In this document: piece after piece, positions 23,830-34,800 of the stretch
How the letters are laid out: each line of letters starts with the position of its first letter
Position numbering within the stretch: position 1 is the stretch's first letter
Source: Ulota crispa
Lineage: Eukaryota > Streptophyta > Bryopsida > Orthotrichales > Orthotrichaceae
Length of the DNA: 64,000 bases
Direction: 5' to 3'
NCBI GenBank assembly: GCA_963920765.1
Contig: OY987252.1
Span: forward strand, 4,201,966 to 4,265,965
Notes under the pieces: model-generated
The model's database searches: none
What the model saw: only the letters and a program-made list of their open reading frames with translations
What the model was told of the DNA's origin: nothing
Program-made: the position numbers and the translations under genes

Positions 23830-24600
23830 GACATCTTCCATGCTATGCTTTGTACGCATGCATTGAGTTCATGGAACTGAAGTAGATAAATTCTTGCGAC
23901 TTAGTGGAGGCGGACCCAAGATTTGCAAACATCAGACGGTTGTGAAGGTCAAAGCTAACACTGCAATGGGCCGCAATAGAAGCTGGACGTTTATATCTCC
24001 TTGCAGATTGTGATATAGCTAGAGAAGCATCCGGAGATGCTTCTAAAGCTGCACTTGCTTGCTCCGCGGCCGTGTGGACCCTTGCACTCTTCCACATGCC
24101 TTAGACAAAACCTTTGCTATCTTTATCTTTAGCTCATTTTGCCTTTCCAGCAGCAATAGCTTGCCTATTTGCAATAGCTTTGGCTTCTTTCACTTGCCTG
24201 GCTTGAGTCCTATCTGCTTGCTTTTCCCTCTACATAAAAATTTTCTTTTGCTCCTTTGGGTCAAGATTAGAAGTGTCCATGTGTCCGTGGTCATCCCCCT
24301 CTGCCACTTTGGTGACTTAAGTTCGCATCACAATAAATTTCCTTTGGCTATTGCTTGCGTCAATTGCCTGCTTACTCACTACCTCCTCTTCTGGACACGT
24401 GCCCAATGCGCAATCCAAGTACCAATAACACCCATGCAAATGTGCAGCTGACCAATCCTTGGCTTGCTTGGGAACATACATACAATCCTTTGACGCCTTG
24501 TCCACCCAGGTGGAGAAAAACGCAGGTAAATCCGCCTCTACAAGAGCATTCTTTGGTACTAATTCATACTTGAAATACTTGCAATTCCCCCAATATACAA
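23830..24600 (-). pseudogene. Gene B central segment with Lys/Ala-rich coiled region
   Basis: One continuous frame, with about four stops, contains NALVEADLPAFFSTWVDKAS, HGCYWYLDCALGTCPEEE and then a charged helical stretch (KEQKK, REKQADRTQARQVKEAKAIA) typical of a coiled coil. It links the ParB-like half to the methyltransferase-like half. The TCCGGATGCTTC stretch near 24035 is part of an inverted repeat within the coding sequence. Confidence 0.5.
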
Positions 24601-24970
24601 CTAAAAGATTAGTGAGAAGTGATGAATTGACTTTGCAACCATGACTTAAAAAATCAAGGCTAGCGTGGCCCTATTGACGCCAGCGTGGAGGGCTCCTTTA
24701 CGCGTGGAATGGAGCTTTTGGCTCCAAAGGCTACAGAGACTACTCTTGGGAGCTCAGAACACAACCCCATGAGCATGTAAGCTCAATTTTACATTAGCTT
24801 GCCGAGTTGAAGGCAGCGCCCACTCTGGCTCTTGGTGTGGACTCCCTGTAGCATAGCATGGAGCTAATGGAGCCAAAGAATCCACGCAATTTGCCAAGGA
24901 GCTTCCACCAAGAGCCACAACAAGCACAACACTGGTTGAGAAAGACAAGTAGCTATCTTTGAGATCATGG

Positions 24971-25240
24971 AGCTGGCATCTTGAGCCCCCTGGCGTGCCG
25001 CGCCAAAGCTTAGGGTCCAACGCCTTGGCGCGCTGCGCCAGGAGGCTCGCAACGCCAGCCCTGGCACGCGCTCTAGATCCATGTAGTGAGTTGTGGATGC
25101 GCTTCGGAGCGCGCGCCAGGGCTGGTATCACAAACCCCTTGACGCGCCGCGCCAAAGCTTTGAGTCTAAAGCCTTGGCCCGATGTGCCAAGGGGCTCGCA
25201 ATGCCAGCTACAACATGCGCGGGCACCCTCACAATTGAAC
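24971..25240. repeat. GC-rich tandem duplication (about 150-bp unit) inserted in gene B
   Basis: Two copies begin at about 24971 and 25121 with AGCTGGCATC or GGCTGGTATC, and share GCCGCGCCAAAGCTT and GGCTCGCAA(C/T)GCCAG. GC content is far above the surroundings, and many words are near-palindromic (TTGGCGCGC, GGAGCGCGCGCC). It sits between two gene B exons, so it is either an inserted repeat or intron sequence. The long open frames here result from the GC bias. Confidence 0.65.
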
Positions 25241-25279
25241 TTCCGCACTAGCATACTTTCCTTCAATTTTCTATAATTC

Positions 25280-25613
25280 ACCTTGTTCATTGATTAGTTA
25301 GGTAGTTTGGCGCATTTGGAAACTCTATGGGCTTCTTATGTCTATTTTCAAAATCATGATTATAGAGAAGGACATACTTGAAGAGGAGTGGTTTAGTTGC
25401 CAAGTTGGTCTACAACTAGTCGTTGTAAGCCTTCAATTTGTTGTACACATCTAGGCCTTCAAAGAAGGCTACAAAGCCATGATCCTTGATCTTCAATCTC
25501 TAGCTCTCGAGGTATTCGTGAATCTCCATTGGCCTTGGGATTATTTGGTAATCCATCCAAATCCTATCTTCAGCTTTGACTTTAGCGTTCAACTCAATCA
25601 TGGAGTCTTCGAG
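25280..25613 (-). pseudogene. Gene B helical segment
   Basis: Starts after a TGGCATTCCAG acceptor. Reads LEDSMIELNAKVKAEDRIWM, then DHGFVAFFEGLDVYNKLKAY, ending KPIEFPNAPNYL. Three in-frame stops. No known motif. Confidence 0.5.
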
Positions 25614-25735
25614 CTGGAATGCCATCATCATCAGCAACAATGTTAATAATCAACATGTATATGTATGCCAAACATTGTTACATTCACATTCGAGAATAAT
25701 GTACAAGTGGTCAATGGAGATGGATTGGGACTTAC

Positions 25736-25954
25736 TCTGATGTAGAAGTAGGCTTTGTTGAGCCAACTCTTGAGATCATTCTCAGTAATTAGCTTTGCTG
25801 GAAATTGGTACGCAAATTTTGAATGTGGATTGGAATTCCAACACTTCAACCACTTCAATTTGTGTTGTGGCAATGCCGAGGCAGTGGTCACGAGCTGTAG
25901 CTTCTCTACAAAAGCATTTGCATGGTCAAGTGGACCAAAGATGGCAGTTAAAAC
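25736..25954 (-). pseudogene. Gene B helical segment ending FYIR
   Basis: The open exon with a TTTTATAAG acceptor and a GTAAGT donor reads VLTAIFGPLDHANAFVEKLQ and ends ENDLKSWLNKAYFYIR. No stop inside it. Composition and clean splice sites support a real former exon. Confidence 0.55.
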
Positions 25955-26490
25955 CTTATAAAAAGTCCATAATTTAGAGATTTCTACAAGTATGGATCAC
26001 AAAGTGTTTGTTTTCCTTTATATAAATACGTGCATTATAGAAAAAAAACCAAGCCCATGTAGCCACCAGGAAGGCTTTTGCAAAAGAAAAATAAATAAAC
26101 TAAAAAAATGTTGAACTCATTAAGATATTGCTGCCTAAACATTTAGCCTTAATTTGGGTACTAAAAAGTCAAGAGCTTTTATTGTATATCACTTGTTTAA
26201 AATTATAACACTTTTTTGAAATACTTAAAAGATGCTAAATCATATATGTAGTCCCTATGTATACATAATACCTAACTTGATACATTATGTCTTTCATTTT
26301 CACGGGACGTTGTGAATGGGACAATCCAAATACATGCATTGAAAAGTTCCTTATTTCTTATATTATCAATTCTAACAAACATTGATTATTTATTATGTTT
26401 TATGAACAAGTATAGAATATATTCACTAATTTAGGATGTTTCCAAGCTCTTTCTTCTATAAGAAAAAAGCCATGCAATCAAAACATGTTC

Positions 26491-26589
26491 CTAAAAATTA
26501 AATGGCATGCGCATTTTGGTCCAGTTGACCATGCATCCACCCTCCAGTGTCATTTCAATTTTTCCACTACTGCTCCAATGTTTTGTGAC
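26491..26589 (-). pseudogene. Gene B short exon
   Basis: Follows a TTTGGTTGCAG acceptor and reads VTKHWSSSGKIEMTLEGGCM, then VNWTKM, with a stop at about 26491. No function assigned. Confidence 0.4.
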
Positions 26590-26775
26590 CTGCAACCAAA
26601 GTAGTCAGAGTACACTTACACAACATTGTTGAACAGAAAAAGTCAGAATACACTTACAAGCATTGCTTCTTTAGTTTTTCTTTGACCTCAAAATATTTGA
26701 TTTGAACCCTACGTTTCTTTTTTCTAGAACTATGAAACTTAATTCCTTTAACTTATGAACTTGCTAGGGTTTTAC

Positions 26776-26970
26776 CTCATCAAGGAATAAGTCCTCCAAG
26801 ATAGGTTTGGCAATAGTAGTGTATTTCCAAAACAACCCTTTCAAGGCTGCGTGTTTGTTAACTGCCCCTTTTTGCATCATTAAAGCTACACTTGCATTGG
26901 TTTTCTCTTCAATGGTCTCATTAGCTCAATACAAGCGGGCGCACTCTTTAGAGGCGTTAGCAATCTCATG
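26776..26970 (-). pseudogene. Gene B exon
   Basis: Bounded by TTATTGCAG and GTAAAA. Reads HEIANASKECARLY, a stop, then NASVALMMQKGAVNKHAALK and AKPILEDLFLDE. Alpha-helical. Confidence 0.5.
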
Positions 26971-27059
26971 CTGCAATAAGAAATCATAAATTCACATACT
27001 TGCAGATCGCTACAAATATCAAAATGGAAAAGAAAAATCCAATTGAACTTATGCCTTAC

Positions 27060-27255
27060 CCAAAAGACGACGTTGATAAACACGTCAGTCACTAAGGAGT
27101 ACCATGTTCTCTCTCAATGCAGGTTGTTGATGCACCTAGTGTATTCCGCTAGAGTTAGACTAGGCTTCAGAAACTCAATCAATTGAACACCTAGGGCTTT
27201 GATCCAATGTAGCGTGTGCACCATGTTTGTTTTCACAAACATTGTCTCGTTGGCC
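27060..27255 (-). pseudogene. Gene B exon after the ParB-like segment
   Basis: Bounded by ATCAAAAG and GTAAGG. Reads ETMFVKTNMVHTLHWIKALG, then LKPSLTLAEYTRCINNL, a stop, then LVTDVFINVVFW. The 'helix after the GNHR domain' position fits the C-terminal helices of ParB/Srx-like folds, but that is inference. Confidence 0.5.
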
Positions 27256-27349
27256 CTTTTGATAAGATTTAGATAGTGTTAGTTAAGAATTTACTTACAA
27301 AGATAAATAAATTCAAACCAGTGAAGAGCAGCAGTTAGACTAAACTCAC

Positions 27350-27992
27350 TTGTTCACGTCGTGCATGGCATGAACTAGAGCGCTGGTCTTTCCTCTCGTG
27401 TCAAGGGCAATGCAATCCACAGCTACGTGCCACGCAGGGTCAGATGGTAAAGTCGCTCAATGTATGTAGTCCATGCTTTATAGCGATGATTACCGTTGCA
27501 TATGAAAAACATGCGGCCAAAAAGATACCTAAGTTTTAGGTTGGCTTGTAAGAATGCCTCAAATTCCTCATTCCGTGTATGCCAAATTCGGTTCCAACCA
27601 TCAAAATCTTTTGCATTGAAACTCCTTTCCATGCCATCTGGATCAGTAATTGCCACATAGAACATGCTGCTTCTTGGTCAATACCCTTATCCAAACCCTA
27701 ATTCAATGTGCTTGACATCTGCTGGAAGTGTAGGGCGGATCAATGGCAACGGGATCATATGGCAAAGAGGGATGTCGAACCTAGAGAAGGACTTTGGCTT
27801 GATGCACACAACTTCAATGGCCACAATAGTGCTGCTCCTCTGCTGAAGTCGGAATTTGTCCTGCCCCATGGTGGATTTGACAATGTCAACTGCGGTCCCC
27901 ACATGATTGCTCTACACTTGCAGTGATGCCATTATTGTAGGTGCTGCCGGCACTTCAGGTTCCGCCATATTGTCAATGAAATCAGGAAGGGC
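27350..27992 (-). pseudogene. Gene B ParB/sulfiredoxin-like segment
   Basis: Starts after GGTTGCAG and ends before GTGAGT. It reads FDIPLCHMIPLPLIRPTLP, then FNAKDFDGWNRIWHTRNEEF, then GRMFFICNGNHRYKAWTTYI, and after a frame change DPAWHVAVDCIALDTRGKTS and ALVHAMHDVNK. G-x-H-R-x-x-A is the signature of the ParB/Srx superfamily (nucleotide-binding box), usually preceded by an address-like 'I-P-x-x-I' strand, here MIPLPLIRP. Two stops lie near 27675-27692 and one frame change near 27430. Other readings, such as a plant-specific fold with a chance GNHR, cannot be excluded. Confidence 0.55.
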
Positions 27993-28665
27993 CTGCAACC
28001 AAGAACAATTTCAAATGAGAACAACTGTAAGGGAGGGACTCCTTAGAGGAGTAGCACTATCAAAATTGCTAGAGAGAATTTAGCACTTGCACACGTCCTA
28101 ACTGATCAAACGATCAAGAAATCGTCCCTGCAGCAAAGTTGCAAAGGGTTTAGGGGTCTAGAGTTAGGGTAACTCTAAAGCGGCCATCATTTTCTGGTTT
28201 GCATTACAATTCTAAACGCGAATGTTGGTGCTGCATTCACCTAGGTATTGCCAGCGGTGCTAGCAACGATCAGACCTCTGCTTAGTGCAAATAGGATTGG
28301 AAGTACTTGCATGCGTACGTCAAGTAATCAAATACATACACCAAGCGACTAAGTGTAGTTTTTACCTAATTAGAGTTCGATTGAGAACAACATTGCTTGT
28401 GTCGAATTTACAGAATGCCAACTATTTTACCCATTTGGAACCTCCTCTACAGCAATCAATTTCTAGTTTAGTGGCATGTACACCATAACCCAGTGTTGCA
28501 GGAGTCGGTAGCAAGAAAGGAAACTGAACATGGAGAATGCGGCGCGGGAGGTGGTCACTGATGATTGTGGAACATCTTCAACCCTGAAATTGTCAAATGG
28601 AGCTTTGCAAACTCTTTGCGCTAGAAAGGTGAGGGTTGGAAGAGGACCGCAACGATTTACTGTTG

Positions 28666-28765
28666 GAAGAGGATGCTAGCAGCAAAGAGAGAAGAGGATG
28701 GCAGCGGCAAAGACAGAAGAGGATGGCAGCGGCAAAGACAGAAGAGGATGATCGAGGCAAAGACG
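28666..28765. repeat. Four copies of a 25-bp tandem repeat
   Basis: The unit is GAAGAGGATGGCAGCGGCAA plus AGACA; copies two and three are identical and the outer ones diverged. It is purine- and GC-rich and lies in an intron-like part of gene B. It makes both strands open locally, which explains open frames that I do not call as genes. Confidence 0.85.
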
Positions 28766-29303
28766 GCTGGGGCAAAGAACTGCGAGCGCTAGGTGGTGCA
28801 AGAAGGAGACGGAGGGGAGCGCCGGCTTGAAAGACATGGAGAGGGGGGAATGCAAGGGTCACGACGCAAAGACCATTGCTGCCCAATTTAGGGTTTAGGG
28901 CAAGTGAGGCAATAAAGCCGTGCAACAGTGATCTCAAAAGACAAGCAACGCGATAGTGGAGGGTATTGGGCTTATGTTAGGATACGCTCGCCAAGCAGAA
29001 CTAGGAAATGGAGGACTAAATCCTAAATTGTGAAGGGCTCGCAACGAAGCAAAGTTGTTGCAATGTGTTGATGTGTTTCATCAAACCACAAAGTGGGTCC
29101 GCCATTGCCAAACGGCTTTCCCCAAAAATAAGTTGACATTTGGAAAAAAAACCTGAGCATGACCTCTACCAATGTCATGGAGTCTACATAAAGTAGGCAC
29201 CGTAAATTGCAAATTCATATCTCGTGCTATGAATTTGTTTCTTTGCCCTATATAGTAATGCTGGCACATCAATATTTTTTGACAAGAAGAAGTTCATACT
29301 CAC

Positions 29304-29357
29304 AATGAATAAGAGGGTGTCAGCATCCAGTCTTAACATCTGATTTTTGATGCATAC
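29304..29357 (-). pseudogene. Gene B small exon
   Basis: A 54-bp exon bounded by CATTTTTAG and GTGAGT that reads VCIKNQMLRLDADTLLFI. A further exon-like stretch lies at about 29100-29280. Confidence 0.4.
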
Positions 29358-29452
29358 CTAAAAATGAGGCGGTTCTATTACAAAGGATAGCATCTTTGAA
29401 CTTAGTCATTCAAGCAACAATCAAAATAGGAGATGGATGGTGCTGTTTATAC

Positions 29453-29960
29453 CTGCACATAAGTGACAACAATGGGAATTATCTCTTTGATACTAATAAT
29501 CATTCTAGCTGCGTCGTCGTTGCTCTCTTCAATTGCAATCAAACGCCACACTTTTTGCCGCCCATGGTACGTGCCTTCAACATCTGCAAAGCACTCGGCT
29601 TCATCATCACTATACTCCAAGGTGCGCATTATCTGGTCCTCTACATTTGCTTGATTTGACAAAGACTTCCTTTGCGGCCTAAACCTTCTAATCTGCTTTG
29701 CACTTGAAACAAGACTTGGGACTTTCTCTTCTTCTGTCTCTCTCCTGTCAAGAGTGTTCTCTAAGTGTGAGAAAATAACAGAAGTGTTGGTAATTTGAAT
29801 AAATGTAGAAGTGCTTATGACATTTTGGGCTATACTCTGCAACAGCATTAGTACAGGTGTCCACCTTTGCAAGATTTGACAAGAAGAAGTATTCAGTGCT
29901 TTTGCTGCCAAATTCATTATGTAGGACATTGAAGTAGCCCTTCCATCTCAGTATCACCAT
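29453..29960 (-). pseudogene. Gene B N-terminal segment
   Basis: Two overlapping frames suggest two exons. One reads VILRWKGYFNVLHNEFGSKS and the other ETEEEKVPSLVSSAKQIRRF, then EYSDDEAECFADVEGTYHGR and IKEIIPIVVTYVQ, ending at a CAG-GTATAA donor. The charged stretch suggests a linker. The true start codon is not certain. Confidence 0.45.
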
Positions 29961-30647
29961 GTCAGGATCAAATCAACAGAGTGCCAAAGTGTCATCAACA
30001 AACGGCTGCAGTGAATCCTAAATTTTAGGTGACGGTGATGTAGCTTCCTATGCATAGCATCCGCCGTCTAGTTCATTAGTGCCGTGTTTGCTTATTGAGT
30101 TCAAATTTTTGACGCTGCCGTCATGTAATTATTTTGCTTCTACAAAGCACATTACAATGTAGAGTCATTGTTCTCCATGATAAACCTGTGTTTAGTGTTT
30201 TCCGGCTCTATTGGATTCATTTTGTAGCTAAGTGCTTTGTGATTGCCATTCCTTTTATAGCCTGTGCTTTGTTTGTAGAAGTAACAGTAGTTGTGCTGCC
30301 GTCCTCTATTCTCATGGCCGTTTGTCTTCTGCGCAGCTAGACGGTAGGGATGGCGCTTGTGTATCAGCACTCTTCCAATATTCTTGTTGTCTTTCCTATT
30401 GAGAGTGATTGGAACGCTGTAGTGTCCCCTTCTTGATTGTCAGTGCGGTAAAATTTGGTAGTTTGATCATTGCACACCAATGAGGAGATTTGCAATGCTG
30501 TCATAGGGGAAAATTTTGCACTACTTTGGCCTCTTTCCTAATGCAAATGTAGTGCAAAGCAATGGTCACTACCCTGTGTTGTTACAAGGTGTATGGCCAA
30601 GTCTCTATTTTCATTGAACTCTTGCTACAATAGTTGTGGAGTCTACT
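29961..30647. promoter_or_regulatory. Divergent intergenic region between genes A and B
   Basis: About 0.7 kb separates the first coding sequence of gene B (minus) and gene A (plus). This head-to-head layout would place both promoters here. I see no clear TATA box that I would trust. The stretch has no exon-like sequence. Confidence 0.4.
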
Positions 30648-31875
30648 ATGACTAATCCTTTGTTGGGTACTCCTGTTCTATTCATTATCAAAATTGAACT
30701 AGATGCGGAAGTAGTACAGATCCTAAGCAATGAATCAAATGCAAATTCACCTGTAATAGCAATCACTCTTGGTCAGACCTCCAAAAGTTCCTTGTTAGAC
30801 GATTCTAAGAGGTTTAAGGACTACGGTTTCTATAGTGATCCATCTTCCAATCCGGAACAGTCTCTTAGTGTTGTGGATTTACTGAAGCAAATACCTTCCA
30901 CAAAGGGGTCACGTAGTGTGTTCAAAAGCATAGACTACAACACCATTTGTGTCAATAAAGTAGAGTTTCTTCCAACAGTTTTCAATGGTGACGTTGTGTT
31001 TGAGCTCCCAGTGTTGCTTGGTTTTGTCTCCCAGTTGTCAGCAAGTAGAATGCACAGCATGGACAAACGGCACGATGGCCATGCGTGGACAAGAACAATT
31101 ACATCCAACATTCTAAACATGCTAGGCTTGAATTTTAGAACATTGATTTGCATTGGTCATTTGCGGTGTACTTTCAATAGTTGTCCTTATTTGGAACGTG
31201 TCAGTCAATCTTCAAGCATGAACAAGACACAGTGGGAAGGCTCCACACCCTTGCCATTTTCAGTGGGTGATTTAACTCCTCCTGGGTCCAGTATTGTCTG
31301 CAAGATGTGCAAGTTAGTATCAAGGTGTATTGCGGCCTACAGTGCAAGAGTCTATTATGTTTTTGGTGGGATGCAGCAAACTCAAGTTTGTATACACGTA
31401 GGGAATAATTCTCACCTAGTTAAACTAAGAGTACAGCATGACATGGTTGCTAGAACATCCACATTGGTGCAGAAATAGGTAGAGAGGTCCCCTTTTGCAA
31501 AAACGTCTGCCCTCATATTAGATGCAACAAAATTATTGTTGGAAGAGTTGCTACTTGCACCCAAAGGCGCAAACTTGATGTATTAGACATCCATTAGCTC
31601 TACCCAGTTTTAGAGAAATGCAAGTCAATGTCCTCTCTTAGTATTAGGAGTGAGGTATCATCCTTTGGTCATTTTTGTCAGTATATATGGTGGAATTGAT
31701 AATTTTACAAAATTGCGAGGATGCAGCCGTTGGGCATTTATCTAGTCTAGCGTGTTTCTAGGTCAGAGGATTGATGGTACAAAGGTTTTTTGTGTTCAAA
31801 ATGGCAAAGATGGGCCCTGGGAATAGAGTGGATCTTGTTCATTGTATGCAAATTGGTGGTGACCTTTGCGACTGC
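30648..31875 (+). pseudogene. Gene A N-terminal part with zinc-finger-like DNA-binding region
   Basis: The first ATG is at 30648, with an open frame to 31478. Visible: DDSKRFKDYGFYSDPSSNPE, FNGDVVFELPVLLGFV, MDKRHDGHAWTRTITSNILN, and the finger candidate C-x4-C (RCTFNSC) with C-x2-C (CKMC) and a later C-x-H...H (CIHVGNNSH). The rest, with stops, reads VERSPFAKTSALILDATKLL and GNRVDLVHCMQIGGDLCDC, ending exactly at the CACTA-like insertion. Confidence 0.65.
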
Positions 31876-34800
31876 CACAAGTAAAAAATAACATCCTATA
31901 TGATTGCATGTTTTATGATTGGGTGTCCTAAATGATTGTAAACCAACTATGATGCGACTGAAAAATAACTGACATTGAAATAGTTGTTCTTTAGTCATTC
32001 TTTTGAACGGTTCATCTGAAATTATCCATAGAATCATATTTTTCCGAATTTGTAAATACATTCTCATCCATAAGTAGATGAGGTTGTGTCAGACACCTTT
32101 TAGCTGGGGTAGTGGTTTAGTTGTATGCCCAAAACATGAATTTATAGTATTACTAAGGTGTTACTAATGAACTACTAAAGAATTACAACTTTCATTCCAC
32201 ATCATTTTCATGCAAAAACACATCTTTCACGGTTTTCTCTCAAAATTTTGGGATTGTCTGGTAGCATTATTTTTAGCTCTTTCTTGCTCTCTTGAGATTA
32301 TGTGAACACACACTATTGCAATAGTCACTTTTTAGTTGTTTAGCACGTTTTGTGGCACTACTAGTTTACTACTAGGATATAACTTCTGTAATTGAATTGG
32401 TTTTGAGTAAATAGATTAATGAAGTTGTTAGGGGAATAAGTGGCGTAAGGTTGGATGTTGCTAGGTACTAGTTCTATACTTACTAATGTGCAACTAATCC
32501 ATGACTAATAAATGACTTCTACATGGTTTTGCCTCTCCTTTTGAGTTAATATTGTTCTTTCTATCGCATTAATTTAATGATTAGGATTTGATCTTATTTC
32601 ATGGGTCATGGGTGAGGAGCAAGGAATATTTTAGGATTTGGAATTTAGGGATTTAGGGTTTAATGGGAGTTAAAGAAAAGTGGTCATAGATAACATGTCA
32701 CCACATCAGTTAAATGACTACAAAATGACTACAAAATGACTATAAGACACGTATGGAAGAACCCAATCATAGTCATGCATTTTTTGTCATTTAGAAGTTC
32801 ATGGTTTTTATTCTTCTACTACTATTATTGAAATATAACTTGAACAAATTATTTTGGGATTTACGTTGTTGTTTTTTTTTTGGGCTTACATATTGTGGTT
32901 TTCAAGTCAAGAAAGGTCTTGCTCTACCTATTCCAATTCCAACCAACTATTTGAAAGGGGTGTAGTTTGGTTAGTTCATTAAACTGTATGTTTAAGAGTT
33001 TAGTCATATTTTAGTTTTACAAGAGTTGTAGTTAGGTCACTATAATCTTCTCCAAGCATGTGGTAGTTATACAATAGTTGTCTTTGAGTCATACATTCAA
33101 TACATTATTATTATTAATGTTATTGTTATAATTATCACTATAATTATTGTTATTTTGATTATTTTCATAATAAATAACAATTTCAAAGCTATAATTAAAG
33201 CTCTTTAAAAGCTTAAAAATTAGTGTTTCATATATATAGATAAATTTTATCATGATTTTGATTATTTTTTAAAGATAGACGTCAAACAAATTTAAAAAAA
33301 GAAATCTTTTAAAATAAAAATATAAAATTAATAAATTCAAATATTAGAAGTTAAAACTTTAAAATTTGCAAAAAAAATTGTTTCAAATGATTTACAAGAA
33401 TTTTAGCATGTAAATAGTTCATTTTGATGTAAATTTATGTTTTAAACATATTGATGATGTTAAATTTGCCAAAAAAAAATATTATCTAAGTTTTAATAGC
33501 ATTCACCCTAAAAATCAAGTTGTAGTTTTTGAGTCAATTTGAACCCTTCATTGAGATTATGGTTGGTAGTTTGTAAAGTGAAAATGCGGCTGCCACCTTT
33601 AAGTTTAAGGTTTAGCTATGTAAACTTGATTTGTTGGCTCTGTGCTCTTTAGAGAGTTTGTTGACTCTATGCACTTGTCAAGGTTTGTTAGCTCCATGCA
33701 CTTGTTAAGGTTTATTGGCTCCGTGCTCTTCTCTGGTTTTGTTGGTTCTATGTTCTTTGCACATTTGTTTGCTTTGCGCATTTGTCAATGTTTGTTGGCT
33801 TTACGCTGTACAACATTGTAACTCATTTTTAGGTTGTGCTTTTATTGTTTATATGAAATTGCTAAAATTGCAAGCATGTGCAAATGATGTTGACTAGGTT
33901 TAGAAAGCAATGTGTGGGATAGTTTGTAAATGCTAAATGAACAGTGGATATACTTTGAGGTTTTGAAAACCTTGAACCGTATATCTAAATTTTACATAGA
34001 ATCTGCAGTGAATTGTGACTAAGTAACAACTGTGAGTTGACCAAATTGTGATTGCATGGCGATTACTCCTTAACTGCATAGCAACTAAATTGTGATTTTA
34101 TTGTGATTGTAATGGGACTTCATATGGAATGTACAATGACTGTATTGTGACTGTAATGTAACATGACTACATTGTAATGTTGTTATGTCTAAATGATATC
34201 TGCATTTGAGATTAGTTTGTGACTCTTGTTTGTGACTAAATTTTGTATGCATGTGTGAATGGTTGGTGACTAAATTTTGTGTGCTTGTGTGAATGGTTGG
34301 TGATTGTGTTCTGTTTGAGGAATTATTGCACTATGAACTCCAAATCTCATGTGACTGTATGACAACTATATAGTCACTTCAACTTTGCTTCAACCGCTCT
34401 ATATTGACTAGGTTGAGACTACTTTATAATAATTAAACCGCCAACATTGAAACTAAAAATGACGACTATGTGGTGACTAATGTAGAACTACCCACTACCA
34501 TTACTAGTAAACATCACTATTTCTACACAATAAGCATTTACTGCAAACTCTAAACACCCAAAACCAAACAGTAATCAACTTAAGAACAACTAATATATGA
34601 CTAAGTAATAGCTAAAATATGACTAAGTGGAATGTACAAACAACTAGAAAATAACTAACCAAGCACTAGAAAATGACTAACCAAACACTACAAAATGAAT
34701 GTAAGTGCTCATTGGAGCACCGTGGCACCTCGATTGAAGACTAACAAACAACTAATATATGACTAATGAAAATTATGGGCTCACTTATCCGTTACTGATA

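Larger units (their letters stand above)
22237..29960 (-). pseudogene. Gene B: ParB/Srx-like plus methyltransferase-like fusion, decayed, multi-exon
   Basis: At least a dozen exon-like segments run from about 29960 down to 22237, many with clear GT donors and AG acceptors (for example CAG before 27992, GTGAGT after 27350, GTAAGG after 27060, TTGCAG before 26970). Order along the protein: acidic/basic N-terminal region (29453-29960), ParB/sulfiredoxin-like segment with the CNGNHRYKAW motif (27350-27992), helical segments (27255-25280), Lys/Ala-rich coiled region (24600-23830), then methyltransferase-like segments (23826-22770) and a short tail (22237-22566). Several in-frame stops and at least two frame changes show decay. 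From memory it matches uncharacterised multi-copy plant proteins. It lies divergently from transposase gene A inside one MULE, so I infer it is the element's own second gene. Domain identities are inference and need a profile search. Confidence 0.6.

Noticed and set aside
24754-25290. 178-codon minus-strand open frame rich in Ala/Arg
   Set aside because: It overlaps the GC-rich 150-bp duplication. High GC removes stop codons in all frames, and the opposite strand is open too.
28593-28937. Opposing open frames of 64-114 codons around a Ser/Leu- or Asp/Arg-rich repeat
   Set aside because: They are products of a 25-bp tandem repeat in an intron-like part of gene B.
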